The position numbers and the translations under genes are program-made. Positions 49,731 through 60,381 of a stretch of DNA of 64,000 nucleotides are shown one piece after another. Position 1 is the stretch's first letter. Every line of letters starts with the position of its first letter. The notes beneath the pieces are model-generated. The model saw nothing but the letters and a program-made list of their open reading frames with translations, searched no databases and had not been told where the DNA came from. The stretch is from Okapia johnstoni. Its lineage: Eukaryota > Chordata > Mammalia > Artiodactyla > Giraffidae. Location of the stretch: contig CM044320.1 in the NCBI GenBank assembly GCA_024291935.2, positions 33,572,001-33,636,000 of the forward strand, given 5' to 3'.

Positions 49731-51522
49731 GTATTTGTTTGATACTTATTATGTGTTCACCTAATAGTTCGTCTCCATTTTTCTTATCTGGAGCATGTGA
49801 CCAAGTATCTAGGAGAGAGAACTATTAGAATTTTGGGGTTATCTCCTTTTGCCTAGCTCTGGTTTTTCTAATTAAAGCTGCCTCTAATTTTAAAAACTCT
49901 CTAACTTACATTTAGTTTTATGAGATTTTTCTCATCTCCCCTTCCCCACTGTTTTTTTTAAAAGGATGTTTTGCTAGTGTGAATGGGTAAGATACAAGGA
50001 AACTGCAACATACTCTGGTTCTACTATGGCAACTATTCTAGTATTAAAAAATTTCATTAATTCAAGTGAGAGAGAGAGAGATTGATATAAAGGAGCTGAA
50101 TACCTAAGTTTTACCTTTTAACTGAATAAGAATAGAGCATTTTAGTTTCCATTTCTTTCATTCTTATTAATAGGAAGAACTTGGGGATAGTTATGGTTTC
50201 TTGGCAGCAGAAGGGCAGTTATGAAAAGTTTACCTTGTTAAGATACTCATTTTTCCCTGGAGTTGAGTGATTCATAATCTTTGGGGTTTCCTCTTCATCA
50301 AAAGCATTTCTTAAGTGCCTATCTAAAAGCAATTAAAGACTGTGTCTGCCCTTTGGAAGCTAAGAATTTGATTCATAAAGCAAATTAGCTAGATAATTTG
50401 CAAAGTACCCTTGAGCTTGAATTTTCTCTATTATATACTTCCCATATTTCAGGTGAACCATTTAATTTAAATGAAAAAACCCTATCTAATCAACTGAGCA
50501 TAATGACATTTTCTTTAAATTAGACTCTATTTTGAATTAAAGAGTTTTGTTATAAACTGTGTGTTTTTGGTTTTTCTAAGTATATAGAAAGCTTGTATAA
50601 TTCAGATTTGTTGATTTCCTGATTTAATGTAGACTTTGACTTTTTTTATTAAAAAAACCTTTGTATTAAAGCAAGTTATGTTTTTTTTTTCTTTTATGCT
50701 TTTCTTATTAACATAGCTTTAAATGTTTAAATTTATTGAAGCATAGTGCTGAGAATAGGAGATTTCTTATCACCCTTTACTGAATGGAATATATATCTGA
50801 TTTAGTAAGCTATTAGTTGAATGGAAAATAACAAGTATGGAATATTCAAAACTGGTTGCTTAGGGTTAAGATAGGGTTTCATTTATTTCTGTAATAATAT
50901 ACTTTTTATGTTTTTTAAAACACCTGTTATCTTTGTGTAGATCTGTAAATCTTAAATATTTTTAAGTACACTTATTTTTGGTGTTTTATTGTAGAAAACC
51001 TTTAGATAATCAACCCAGCAGTATCTACTGGTAGGAGAAACAGCTATCCATCTATCAGTGATCTACAAAGAAATGGATTGAAATTTTAATCAATAGAGAG
51101 GTAGCCTACAAAACACATTCTATTCTCTCTTTGAATTACTAAGAGTTAGAACATTCAAAATAACTGTTTTGCTACAACCATGAATATTTCCCCTTGTCTT
51201 TATTTAAATTTTATTTTCTCTGTAGAAGTGCACTTATCTCTGGAACATTTTAATGAAACAAACACTTGGGACAAATATAAATACAATACACTTAGGACTA
51301 TTAGAGATATTTTAGATTTTTATGAAAAAAATGAGAGTAATATTGCTACTTTAGAAAGGACTGAAGTAATAAAAATAGATGTTAGTTATTTTTAAAGCAA
51401 TATAAATTATTCAGCAGTTGTCTGAAAAATAATCACCAAGCTATTGAGTTCTGTGTTCAGTTACTGAGTTTCAGGGAAATGTTTTGGTGGCATCATGCAC
51501 TTTTCACTGAAGGTAAGAAAAG

Positions 51523-51528
51523 AATAAA
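51523..51528 (+). promoter_or_regulatory. Candidate distal poly(A) signal AATAAA
   Basis: AATAAA followed within about 25 bases by a G/T-rich stretch, the usual layout of a cleavage site. It is the best candidate for the long STK38L transcript end, and repeat-like sequence resumes beyond it. Confidence 0.55.
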
Positions 51529-52079
51529 AACTATGTTTACAATATTTTCGTTGGTGAGGTTTTTTGGTTATATTTTTGAATTTTGAGATAGATGTTAACC
51601 AAACCTCAAGAAAGCCTGCTTTGTAAATGGATCCAACTTTTACCCTTAAAGATCACATCAAAAACAACATACTGGATAAATATTTTAACTTTCAATTGTC
51701 TTATGTTTAAACACTCAAGATAGTTGTACAGGTTTATATGCAGCTATCCCACTAGGCCAAAATCAATTAGCAGGTAGAAATGAAAATATGCCTCAAAATA
51801 GCAATGGAAACTAGGGATATAAGTGCCCTGGGTACCCAGGTACTACTCCATCTGTCCCATTGGAGACACTGATCATTGATCATGACACTGTTTCTGCAAG
51901 TCTCAGAGGGAGCCAGTCAGAATCCTGTTCATCCTAGCTGTGCTTCCAACTGTTCCCTGACTGACATCATTTTAGGAATGCTGTTGTTAGGACAAAATGG
52001 TGAAAACACTGAATATCAAAATTTGGACTTCGGAGCAAACTTTGATATTCTACATTAATCTTTCAAAAGCATCTTGTTA

Positions 52080-52220
52080 AAAGAATTTACATTGCTTTAC
52101 AAAATGCTTTCACTTAGCTTACTCATTTTGGCTTTTACTACTACTCTGTGAAATAAACATAATTACTAATATTTTACAGATGATGAACATGAAGCTGAGT
52201 GTGAATTACCCAAACTCCGG
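52080..52220 (-). repeat. MIR fragment
   Basis: Contains CTACTCTGTGAAATAAACAT and ATTTTACAGATGATGAACAT, the middle of MIR in reverse. Confidence 0.55.
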
Positions 52221-53819
52221 TAATAGATTGCTCTTGAACCAAGTCTGTGGCTCCTTCCACTCCCCAGATCACAGAGCACACTTCTTTGACAAATTATCTG
52301 ATATGCTTCTAGACCTCAGAAAAACACATGGGAAGCCAGTGACCAAGTTGGCATTTTGGGTGCTTTTGACTGCAAGTATCAGATGCAAGTAAAAATGCAA
52401 AAATAAGGAAAATGAGTATCTTGTGTAAAACTAAGACACAAGATAGGGACTTTCAGAGTAAATTTAGCATCTCAAAAATGTCTTCAAGAACAGAAACTCT
52501 TTCTAGTTTTCTACATTGTCATCAGCAGAGTGTTGGATGTCCTTGGGCTTGTTTTCTCAGAGGGCCAGATGGCTACAGGGACTCGAAGCATCAAATCGTC
52601 ATACAAGTCTTTTAAAAGAAGATTGTTCATCCTCTTTTTAAGAGTAAGGAAAATCTTCTCCAGAAGCATTCTAAGCAAAGAACCCTGCCCCCCAACCCTG
52701 CTTTGTTGGCCTTGATTATGCCATCCATCCATTCCTACAATAGTACCTGGTCTGTTGATTGATTTAAACGAAGCAGGCTCCACATCCTTGGTACAGAGTG
52801 AGGCTCCCCTAAAGCACATGTCCACCTGACACCAGAACCAAACTGGAGTTAACCCCCAAGATAATCAAAAGGGTGCCACACTGGTTTATACAAATGGTTC
52901 TTACTGAAGCCATTGCACTTGGGTTTTGTTACTGATTTTCCCATTGCCTACATATGAACTGAAGGGCTGGTCCATTAACACCTTTTCTGACCCATGTGAA
53001 ATAGGAGTACTGAGGACCACTGTGCTAGACCATGGCTCAGCTACTGGGAGCCTAGGTGGCTTGTCCTTCAGAGAAGCAGGAGTAGGGGCGGGTCTCTGGA
53101 CATCATACAAACAATGGATGTTTGGCTCAGTGACCAGGGCTTGGTCTTTTTAGTGCTACTGCCAAGGCTTCCAGCTGCCATTCATCTCATGGGTCCATCT
53201 CCCCCAAAGCTGTTATACCAGTCACAGGGATCCTCATCTACTTACTTCCCCTCAAGATCCAGGCAAGGGTGGGCCTAATGACTGGCCTCATCACTAGTGC
53301 CTCAACTGCTTTGTCTAACTTGAGAAGATAGGCTTTGATTAGTAAAAATCAAAACATTTCTCAGGAGGTTGTGCTAACAACCATTACAAAGTTATTACTG
53401 TTCATTCTAAAGTATTCCTTAGCAAATCCTTAAATGTTGAGATGACTTATAAGTCTCTGCCAAAGGGAGAAATACATAACAGGAAAGGGAGATTGTCCTT
53501 TGCCTTTCCTGTCCTCTTAGGTAAGTTAATCATGGACAGAACTTGAGAAATCCTCCAGTATGGTTCTATATAGTAGAGGACTGAGGAGGGTCTAGGGTCC
53601 CATACATGTTGTAAGTCTGTCCAAAACCTCCAAAAGTAAAAATTACTTCAGTTTTGACACTTACATATACAAATACATAATCTCTAAGGAAAAACGAGGC
53701 AGAAGCTCCATATATAAAGAGATGTCTGTAAACTATTCCCTCCTCTTTTAAGTTTTGTTCTCCCTGTATTTTTCTTGGAATTTTAGTTTATTGCTACTTC
53801 TGTCCTCTGGCTTATAGAA

Positions 53820-53821
<2 letters not shown>

Positions 53822-53879
<58 letters not shown>
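53822..53879. repeat. (AC)n microsatellite, 29 units
   Basis: 58 uninterrupted bases of AC in the intergenic region. Confidence 0.99.
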
Positions 53880-53881
<2 letters not shown>

Positions 53882-53919
53882 CCTTTGCAACAACCTAGGG
53901 TTAAGAAAACTCATTTTGG

Positions 53920-54080
53920 GCTAGTTGAAGCAATATTTCCTGAAGTAGAGTACTTGGGGCAACTATTTCAAAATCAACTAGGATACTTATTTGAATAAAG
54001 ATTTAGTGTGTCTCACCCCAGACTTACTAAGTCAGTTTCTGGCGTGGGTCTGAACTTCTGCACAGTCTCAGTTCAACTTG
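53920..54080. repeat. Possible MER5-type DNA transposon remnant
   Basis: TCACCCCAGACTTACTAAGT and CAGTTTCTGGCGTGGGTCTG resemble the core of MER5 elements. Weak match from memory. Confidence 0.35.
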
Positions 54081-54084
54081 GGAA

Positions 54085-54280
54085 ACTACTGAGCTAAAGG
54101 AAAAAGGACACTGGTTGGACTTTTCTACAATGAAATAATACCTGCCTCACCGATTGTTATGAAAACATCTCTATGAAGTAATGGATGTCCAGTTGGTGAT
54201 GGACGGCAGTCAGTGCTTATAGCCATGCCTGGCACAGTGTAGACACTCTACAAGCATTTGTGAACAAATGAATAACTGCA
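54085..54280 (+). repeat. MIR SINE, 3' half
   Basis: ACCTGCCTCACCGATTGTTA, GCCTGGCACAGTGTAGACAC and CATTTGTGAA are in MIR sense order. Confidence 0.6.
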
Positions 54281-55609
54281 TTTTGTGAGCAACCCTACTC
54301 CCCCTCTAAGGCCAATCTCAAAATGTTTTCATGTTTAATAAATCAACTCCAAAAGCATTGAAACGAACTATAGCCTTTGCTAAAGTTGTTATTTTCCAGG
54401 GAAATAATGTAAGAGGGTTTGCGTTACACAATGAAGCTTCCTAAATACCCTTTAAAAATACTCTCAAATTTCCATTCCCAGTGGCAGCTGCCACCACCCC
54501 TTCCACTCTTTCTCATGAGTATAGCCTCCTGCAATTACCTTCTCTGCATCTCACCTCCATGGGCCAAGCTCAAGCTGATTTCTCCCATTCCAGAAGCCCA
54601 CTAGAGGCCTGTCTATCCCTCAAAACACATTTGTGCCCCCCTTTTTCTCCTAACTGGATTCCCACTCATCAACCTGCTCAGCAAATCCAAGACCCTTCCC
54701 CAGTTTTCACCCTCCATGGAATGTCAGGGGTGGAGGAGTGATGGGGAAGAAACAGTAGTTTTAAATATTAATAACTTAATTATTTCTTCAGTCACTTAGG
54801 AGCTCCTTAATGGGTAGTTATTTATTTTTATACGTCACTGGAGATGGGGGTCTTCAATTTAACTAGGAAACAGGTGATATTTTTTGTCCTGGACCAACTG
54901 AAATATCTATGTGAACTTAAAGGGTCCTCCAAACAAAATTGCATTGTTACAACCCCAGCAGGAGGTTGACAAGAATAGGAATTAATAGTGTGCGAGGCAG
55001 TGGTTCCTAATGTCAGTCTTGTTCTTGCCTGAGTATTTGGCAGTGAAGGAAATTACTGAACAAACTAAATTCCCCCTAAGATTAACAATGGCTCCTGAAA
55101 GCAAAGTTGTTCCTGGGCTTTTGGGAAGGAAACCACCTTGACCGGAAGGAACTATACCATGCATTCTCCAAGTTATGTTTCAAATCACTTTCTTACATTT
55201 TGCTCAAGGAGAAAATATGAAAAGACCACTAGTTGGAAAGGAGAGATGAATTTCCTATCCATCTGTCAAGATATTGTGTGACGATCTCTGCCTTATCCTA
55301 GGAGGTATAATATAACCACTCTAAAAAAAATGTTAGGAAGGAAAGCTCCAGAATTTAAAGAAAAAGTTGAAAGCAGAATTTAAATTTGAACAGTTGGGGA
55401 AACACACACTAAACTATGAGAATGATTTGCCCCAAGGAATCCTGTGTGTCTGCTCTCCTTGTGTGTTACACTTCTGGCATAACATTTAGGTACTGGATTC
55501 CTGGCTCTTGCTCTCAGGCTTTTGGTGGAAGTGAATCATCATTTCTAAGAAATGAGGACTGTGGTGATTCACCGGCAAGCTTATCATACCACGTATGAAC
55601 CCCTGAGGA

Positions 55610-55795
55610 GATCTGACTTTCACCATCTGGCTTCTACTGTATACTGAGTGATTCTGGCCAAAACACTCATCTCTGAACCTCTGTTTGCCTACTGAGAAGA
55701 CAAGAATTATAGGTGTTCAACCACCTCACAAAGGTTGTTGTGAGGCTCACCTGAGATGATAAAGGGAAAAAGGCTTTGTAAGCAAGACAGCGTGT
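55610..55795 (+). repeat. MIR SINE
   Basis: CATCTCTGAACCTCTGTTTG and CAAAGGTTGTTGTGAGGCTC, then GATGATAAAG, are in MIR sense order. Confidence 0.65.
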
Positions 55796-55802
55796 ATGTA
55801 GC

Positions 55803-56015
55803 TTGTCCGTCCAGGCTCAGTCGCTAAGCTGTGCCCAATTCTTTGCGACACCATGGACTGAAGCCTGTGCACTTCTCGGTCCATGGGATTTCCCAGGCAA
55901 GAATACTGGAATGGATTGCCATTTTCTTCTCCAAGGGATCTTCCAAATCCAGGGATCCAATCTGCATCGCCTGAATTGCAAGCAGATTCTTTACCACAGA
56001 GCCACCAGGGAAGCC
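55803..56015 (-). mobile_element. Bov-tA SINE
   Basis: Reverse-oriented copy: GGCTCAGTCGCTAAGCTGTG, GGCAAGAATACTGGAATGG and GAGCCACCAGGGAAGCC. Confidence 0.92.
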
Positions 56016-56446
56016 CCTGTACTTTTTGATCAGGATCCTAGAAATTCTGCTTCACCATCAAGGTGGCATTGAACACATGTGCAGCCTAAGAGTACCACCT
56101 CTGCCCCCAAGTCTTGGTAAACCACCTCAAAACAGTGTTCACTTGTCTGGAAAGCCAGGGTTTGAGCATGATCAGGGAAACCTAGGCCAGATCTTAAGAG
56201 TGTCTGCCAGGCTCTCTGCGGAATTTTTCTTCCTGAGCCGACAGCACACGTTGGTGTCAGTGCACTTCAGGTGTAGTTCCAAAGTCAAAGCCAGGACTGG
56301 GATGTCTCAACAACGGATTTTGATTAGGGATGTGTCTCGTTGTGTGTTCTCAAGGGCAGCATCTCTTGCCACCTCCAGCAGGATAAAGTCCGGGACCCAC
56401 TTAAGGCTGCGTCAGTTTCTCTGCATCTGCCTACTTTCGTTGGGAA

Positions 56447-56452
56447 CACGTG
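56447..56452. promoter_or_regulatory. Canonical E-box CACGTG
   Basis: A palindromic CACGTG 1.4 kb upstream of the BMAL2 start codon. CLOCK:BMAL and USF/MYC factors bind this motif. A single hit at this distance can be chance. Confidence 0.3.
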
Positions 56453-56928
56453 TCCAACTCCCTCGTCCTAAGTAGCTCTCAGGACACACAAAGCAACTAG
56501 TTACGACACTGTAATGGAGAGTCCTGAAGGAAAAGTATTAGTTTTAGGCTGGTTGATGCAGCGCTTTGGTGTTTTCTCCACCGTTCCTTCCCTCCACTAC
56601 AAGACAAACTGTGACCAAGGAACCCTAGGGTCCTATGGGGGGCGGGGTGGGGAGAGAACCAGCGTACTCCGCCTATGATGAGGGGCTGACAAGTGGTCCC
56701 CAAAGAATCTTGCTTCTGGACTTACCCAACTGTCTCAGGACCCCAAACAGCTTCTTTGGCGCCTCCTGTGAACGTGTCCTCATCTCTGCAGCCAAGTTGT
56801 TCCACAGCAGAAAAGAAAAGGGTCCAGGGAAGTCCTCCTTCCAACTCCCCCACCCTGAACTCTTGCCCTCGCTCTGTAACTTCCACCACACAATGATCTC
56901 CATCCATCCTTTACCTCCCCACCCCCCA

Positions 56929-57438
56929 ACAAAAGCTATGACAAACCTAGACAGCTTATTAAAAAGCAGAGACATCACTTTGCAGACAAAGGTCCGTAGA
57001 GTCAAAGCTATGGTTTTTCCTGTATTCATGTAAGGACCATAAAGAAGGCTGAACGGTGAAGAACTGATGCTTCGAAACTGTGGTGCTGGAGAAGACTTGA
57101 GAGTCCCTGGGACTTCAAGGAGATCAAACCAGCTAATCCTAAAGGAAATCAACCCTGAATATTCATTGGAAGGGCTGGTGTTGAAGCTGAAACTCCAATA
57201 CTTTGGCCACCTGATGCGAAGAACTGACTCATTGGAAAAGACCCCGATTCTGGGAAAGATTGAGGGCAGGAGGAGAAGGGGACGACAGAGGATGAGATGG
57301 TTGGATGGTATCACCGACTCAATGGACATGAGTTTGAGCAAACTCTGGGAGTTGGTGATGGACAGGGAAGCCTGGCGTGCTGCAGTCCATAGGGTCGCAA
57401 AGGGTCGGACATGACTTAGAGACTGAACAACAATCTCC
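56929..57438 (+). mobile_element. BovB LINE 3' end beside the BMAL2 CpG island
   Basis: About 510 bases of sense BovB 3' end (GACAAACCTAGACAGC, GGCCACCTGATGCGAAGAAC, GATGAGATGGTTGGATGG), ending ACTGAACAACAA. The C-rich 12-base flank CCCCACCCCCCA occurs at 56917-56928 and 57439-57450, a likely target-site duplication. It ends about 100 bases from the CpG island and 430 bases from the BMAL2 start codon. Confidence 0.92.
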
Positions 57439-57760
57439 CCCCACCCCCCACCCCGCACAAACAAGGGGAACAACTCCACACTGCAGAACACCAGACAACG
57501 AATCTGGAAGTGATGAGGGAAACCTGCTTTAGACAGGCGCGTTTCCAGCGAGGCTCTGCTGGCCTCCCCGCACTTCGCCTCCCTCCGCCGGGGTCGGCGG
57601 GCGGGGCTGCCGTGACTCCGCCCCGCACGGGCCCTTTCTCCCGCCCCCGGCCCGGCGGCGACTAGACCCCCAGGCGGGCGAGCCCCAGGCCGCAAGCTCC
57701 TGAACCCCGAGCTGCAGTGGGGCCACCGCTGCACCGGGCAGAGCCCCGCGGGTGCCTGCG

Positions 57761-57779
57761 CCCCCCCCCCCCCCGGGGG
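57761..57779. repeat. C14 run followed by G5
   Basis: Homopolymer inside the CpG island, probably in the BMAL2 5' leader or promoter. It is prone to length variation and sequencing error. Confidence 0.95.
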
Positions 57780-57865
57780 CGGCCGCCTGGGCCTCCTCAG
57801 CGCTGGCCCGGGGCTCTCCATGCTGCGGGCCCCGGGGCTGCGGAGCCGGCCGGGTGGCTCCTGCG

Positions 57866-57896
57866 ATGGCGACGGGAGCGGAGGCGGCGGCGAGAG
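57866..57896 (+). CDS. BMAL2: BMAL2 (ARNTL2) exon 1, coding part: residues 1-10 and part of 11
   Basis: ATGG with G at -3 opens a frame reading MATGAEAAAR, ending at the consensus donor AGAG|GTGAGG in phase 1. The human BMAL2/ARNTL2 N-terminus, as I recall it, also begins MAA followed by acidic residues and an alanine run. In mammals this gene lies directly downstream of STK38L on the same strand, which is the stronger argument. BMAL2 is a nuclear bHLH-PAS partner of CLOCK that activates E-box circadian genes. Only 31 coding bases are in the window, and the bHLH and PAS exons lie to the right. The frame stays open upstream without an in-frame ATG. An out-of-frame ATG occurs 46 bases earlier. 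Confidence 0.75.
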
Positions 57897-59039
57897 GTGA
57901 GGTTGCGGGCGGGGGGCTCCAGCTGCGGGAGCGGCGCCCGGGCCGGCCTGGAGCGAGCGGCCGGTGCGCGAGGCCAGGTGGGCGCACTTTGCCGGGGGCT
58001 GTCTTCCGACCCTGCATCACCTTGGCGGGCTCGGAGGCCGGGGTCGTCCCTGGCGGCACAGGTGCGGCTCGGCGCCCCGAGCATCCTCGCCCGGAGCGGG
58101 AGGTGGGGGGGAGACGCGCGCGATCGCCGCCGGCTTTCGAACTGCCCGCAGCCCCATTTCGGGGCCCCGGATCGGACGTTTCAGCGAAGATGAGCTGGCG
58201 AAGGACCGTCCACCCAGCGACCGCGAGTAAGCCTCCCCCAGCCTACCGCTGGGCGCCCACTTCTCAGTCGGCAAGGACTGCTGCGCAGACTTCTTAGATT
58301 TCGTTTTTCCGCTTTATAAACCATTTGCCATCAGCCGTTGAAGGAGCTCGGGCTCTGCGATCCTATTCCCTCTGAACTGGAAATTCTCACTTTTATTCCC
58401 TTCTTTAAAACCTGCCCAGCGGTGAATCGGGCAGGCGAGCGCGGGGAGGCAGGTCCCCCACATTTCTTACTCTTGAAAACCGCAGATTTAACCACAACAG
58501 CCCTGTGGCAGCGAGAGGCGGCTCTTGTGCCATTTCAGCACTGGGAAAGTCATCCGTGGAATTTGTTTGTTTCGTTTTATATTATTTTGGAGTTTTTGTG
58601 AATTGAGTTGGAAGCGTTGCTACGTCTTTTTCCTGTCTCTAGTGTTCTCTGGCGACATTCTCTCGAGTCTCCCCTATGAGTGCTCATAATTATGGACTGA
58701 TCATAAAATATTTGTTACTTAAGACGAACAGGAGGCAGGCAAAAAACATGTAAACAAGTAAAAGACTGGCAAAGAGAAGTTCCGGGAAGCAGTTTGTTAA
58801 ATCTCCAGTTTCCTTTTAGAATATTGTGATGCATTTAGATTCTTCTGGGAAATACAGCAATGAGAAGAGGTCTTTTGAAAATCTAATCAGGGATTTAGAT
58901 CACGGGGAGGTTTCTGAAATTCTCTCATTTGAATATTTGAAATCTTTCTGGTCTATATGAAGATGTGAGAAGGCGCTGGTTTGAAAAGAGAAGGCAGTAT
59001 TCATCATTTTAAGCCCAGAAATCCTCTATTTTGGCTGTG

Positions 59040-59190
59040 ACTGAACGCTGCCCTTTACTACGTCATCTGGGTTAAGTTACTTAACATTAGTCTCTTCCTC
59101 TGTAAAGTGGGGATAATTTTAGTATCTGTCTTATAGGATTGTTAGGATTAAATGAGATATAAATATATTTTTTTCATTTGGATATACTTT
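59040..59190 (+). repeat. MIR SINE
   Basis: GGTTAAGTTACTTAACATTA, TCCTCTGTAAAGTGGGGATA and GGATTAAATGAGATATAAAT in MIR sense order. Confidence 0.75.
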
Positions 59191-60381
59191 TATTACTGAT
59201 AAAATTTAGCATAGAGGTTACAAGAGTCATTTTGGACAAAAGCTTTGCTTTAAGTTTTTAACAGTTTCAGCTCCTTGTTGTTCACCATTTCTCCCTAAAA
59301 AGTCTTGTGCACGTTTGTTTCTCTGCTTTTTTTTTTTTCTCTAAGAAGAGCCTGGAGAGAAGCATCAGTGTTTCACATTCCTGTGATTTTGATTGATTTT
59401 TACCTCCCTTTTCCCTTCCTCTTTTTTCTCCTGGCGTTTACTGTCCCATGTTGGGCCATTGATGTCTGTGGACACTGGATGTCTACATAAATGCCCACCC
59501 TCCCTGGAATCTGCATCCTTGTTTCTGATACCCTATTTAAGCTCTAGGCGGGGGATAGCTGTTAATGACATGCTTTGGCACGAATGGTGATGTCTCACTC
59601 AGTGTGTCTGAAACTGAGCCTGTCATCTCCCTGCTCATCCCAAATGGCTCTTCCTCCTGCCATAGTTGTGGTGCTCTCCTTTAACCCAGAAGTCTGAGAG
59701 TCTGTTTTACTTCCTCCTCTTCTATGCCCCCTAGGGTGACTACACAGACCTTAATTCTGCCCCATCTTCTCTACACTGCCTTTGCTGGAGGTCACACTCT
59801 GATTACACTTTATTTGGATGGCTGCTTCACTTGCTGCCTTTGACTGGGCCTCCTGAACACCCACCTACTGTCCTGGCACCAGGGCACTATTCTATCCCTC
59901 CTTTGACAGGATCTTCAGTAGCTCTCCATTCCTATGTGAAAAAAGTTCAAGGTTCTCAAACCACCATTCAAGTCTTTCAGGCATCTGCCCAGCCTTTGCA
60001 GTCTCATCCTGAGTCCTACCTCTTCATCTTCCAGAGCTCCCTGTCTCCAAGCCTGTGTTCCTGTCTGAGAGCTCCTTGGACCATTGCCTCTTTGCCTTGG
60101 CTCTGTAGTCTCTTCTGCCCCAAGCACCCTTCTTTTTGCAACTGGTCCTCATGACCAATATATCCCTCTCCTTCACAGGGCTAACTAATTTTCCTGAAGA
60201 TGTTTTTAAACATATGCTATCCTTTAGGAAACATCTTACACCCTCCTCTATTAGCCAGAATATAGTTGAGGTGACTTTAGAGAGACTTAAACAAGAATTT
60301 TTCTAGGTACATGAAAGTCTAACTAGAGAGTAGAGTGACTCACTCTATGAAGTTATCCAGGGGCTGTGTTCCATCTTTGTT

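Larger units (their letters stand above)
47970..51545 (+). other. STK38L: STK38L 3' untranslated region (distal end inferred)
   Basis: Sequence after the stop is AT-rich, without splice signals or a recognised gene. I place the end just past the AATAAA at 51523, which precedes a GT-rich stretch (TTGGTGAGGTTTTTTGG). No Bov-tA, BovB or L1 insert is apparent in these 3.6 kb, unlike the introns, which fits a selected transcribed region. It holds a strong pyrimidine tract (49634-49730) and a short GA run near 50069. A 71-codon open frame at 51180-51395 has no recognisable similarity and is probably chance. Confidence 0.7.
51546..57535. other. Intergenic region between STK38L and BMAL2
   Basis: About 6 kb holding MIR copies, a CA microsatellite, a Bov-tA and a BovB 3' end. 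The block 52.4-53.3 kb reads like a decayed old element, but I cannot name it. No convincing gene is seen. Confidence 0.75.
57540..58240 (+). promoter_or_regulatory. BMAL2: CpG island and probable BMAL2 promoter
   Basis: About 700 bases with many CG dinucleotides, in contrast to the CpG-poor surroundings. It contains GC-box-like runs (GCGGGGC, CCGCCCC, CCGCCCCCGG), a C14 run at 57761-57774 followed by G5, and a NotI-type GCGGCCGC at 57779. No TATA box is seen, as is usual for CpG-island promoters with dispersed starts. The island straddles the first coding exon, and its left edge lies about 100 bases from a BovB 3' end. The transcription start cannot be placed from sequence. Confidence 0.85.

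Noticed and set aside
51180..51395. 71-codon frame in the STK38L 3' UTR
   Set aside because: No similarity, and AT-rich composition matches its surroundings. The frame length is compatible with chance.
52511..52825. 104-codon - strand frame suggesting a possible processed pseudogene
   Set aside because: No protein family is recognisable. It more probably belongs to a decayed element spanning about 52.4-53.3 kb.
56026..56475. 149-codon + strand frame upstream of BMAL2
   Set aside because: No recognisable domain, no splice or promoter context, and it starts at the edge of a Bov-tA copy.
56673..57821. 382-codon open frame on the - strand, the longest in the window
   Set aside because: It is antisense to the BMAL2 CpG island and to the BovB 3' end. 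Its left half is reverse BovB sequence and its right half is low-complexity GC-rich sequence. No domain is visible.
57529..58297. Several 85-181-codon frames on both strands of the CpG island
   Set aside because: GC-rich sequence has few stop codons. Only the short frame at 57866-57896 has a donor site and a match to a known N-terminus.
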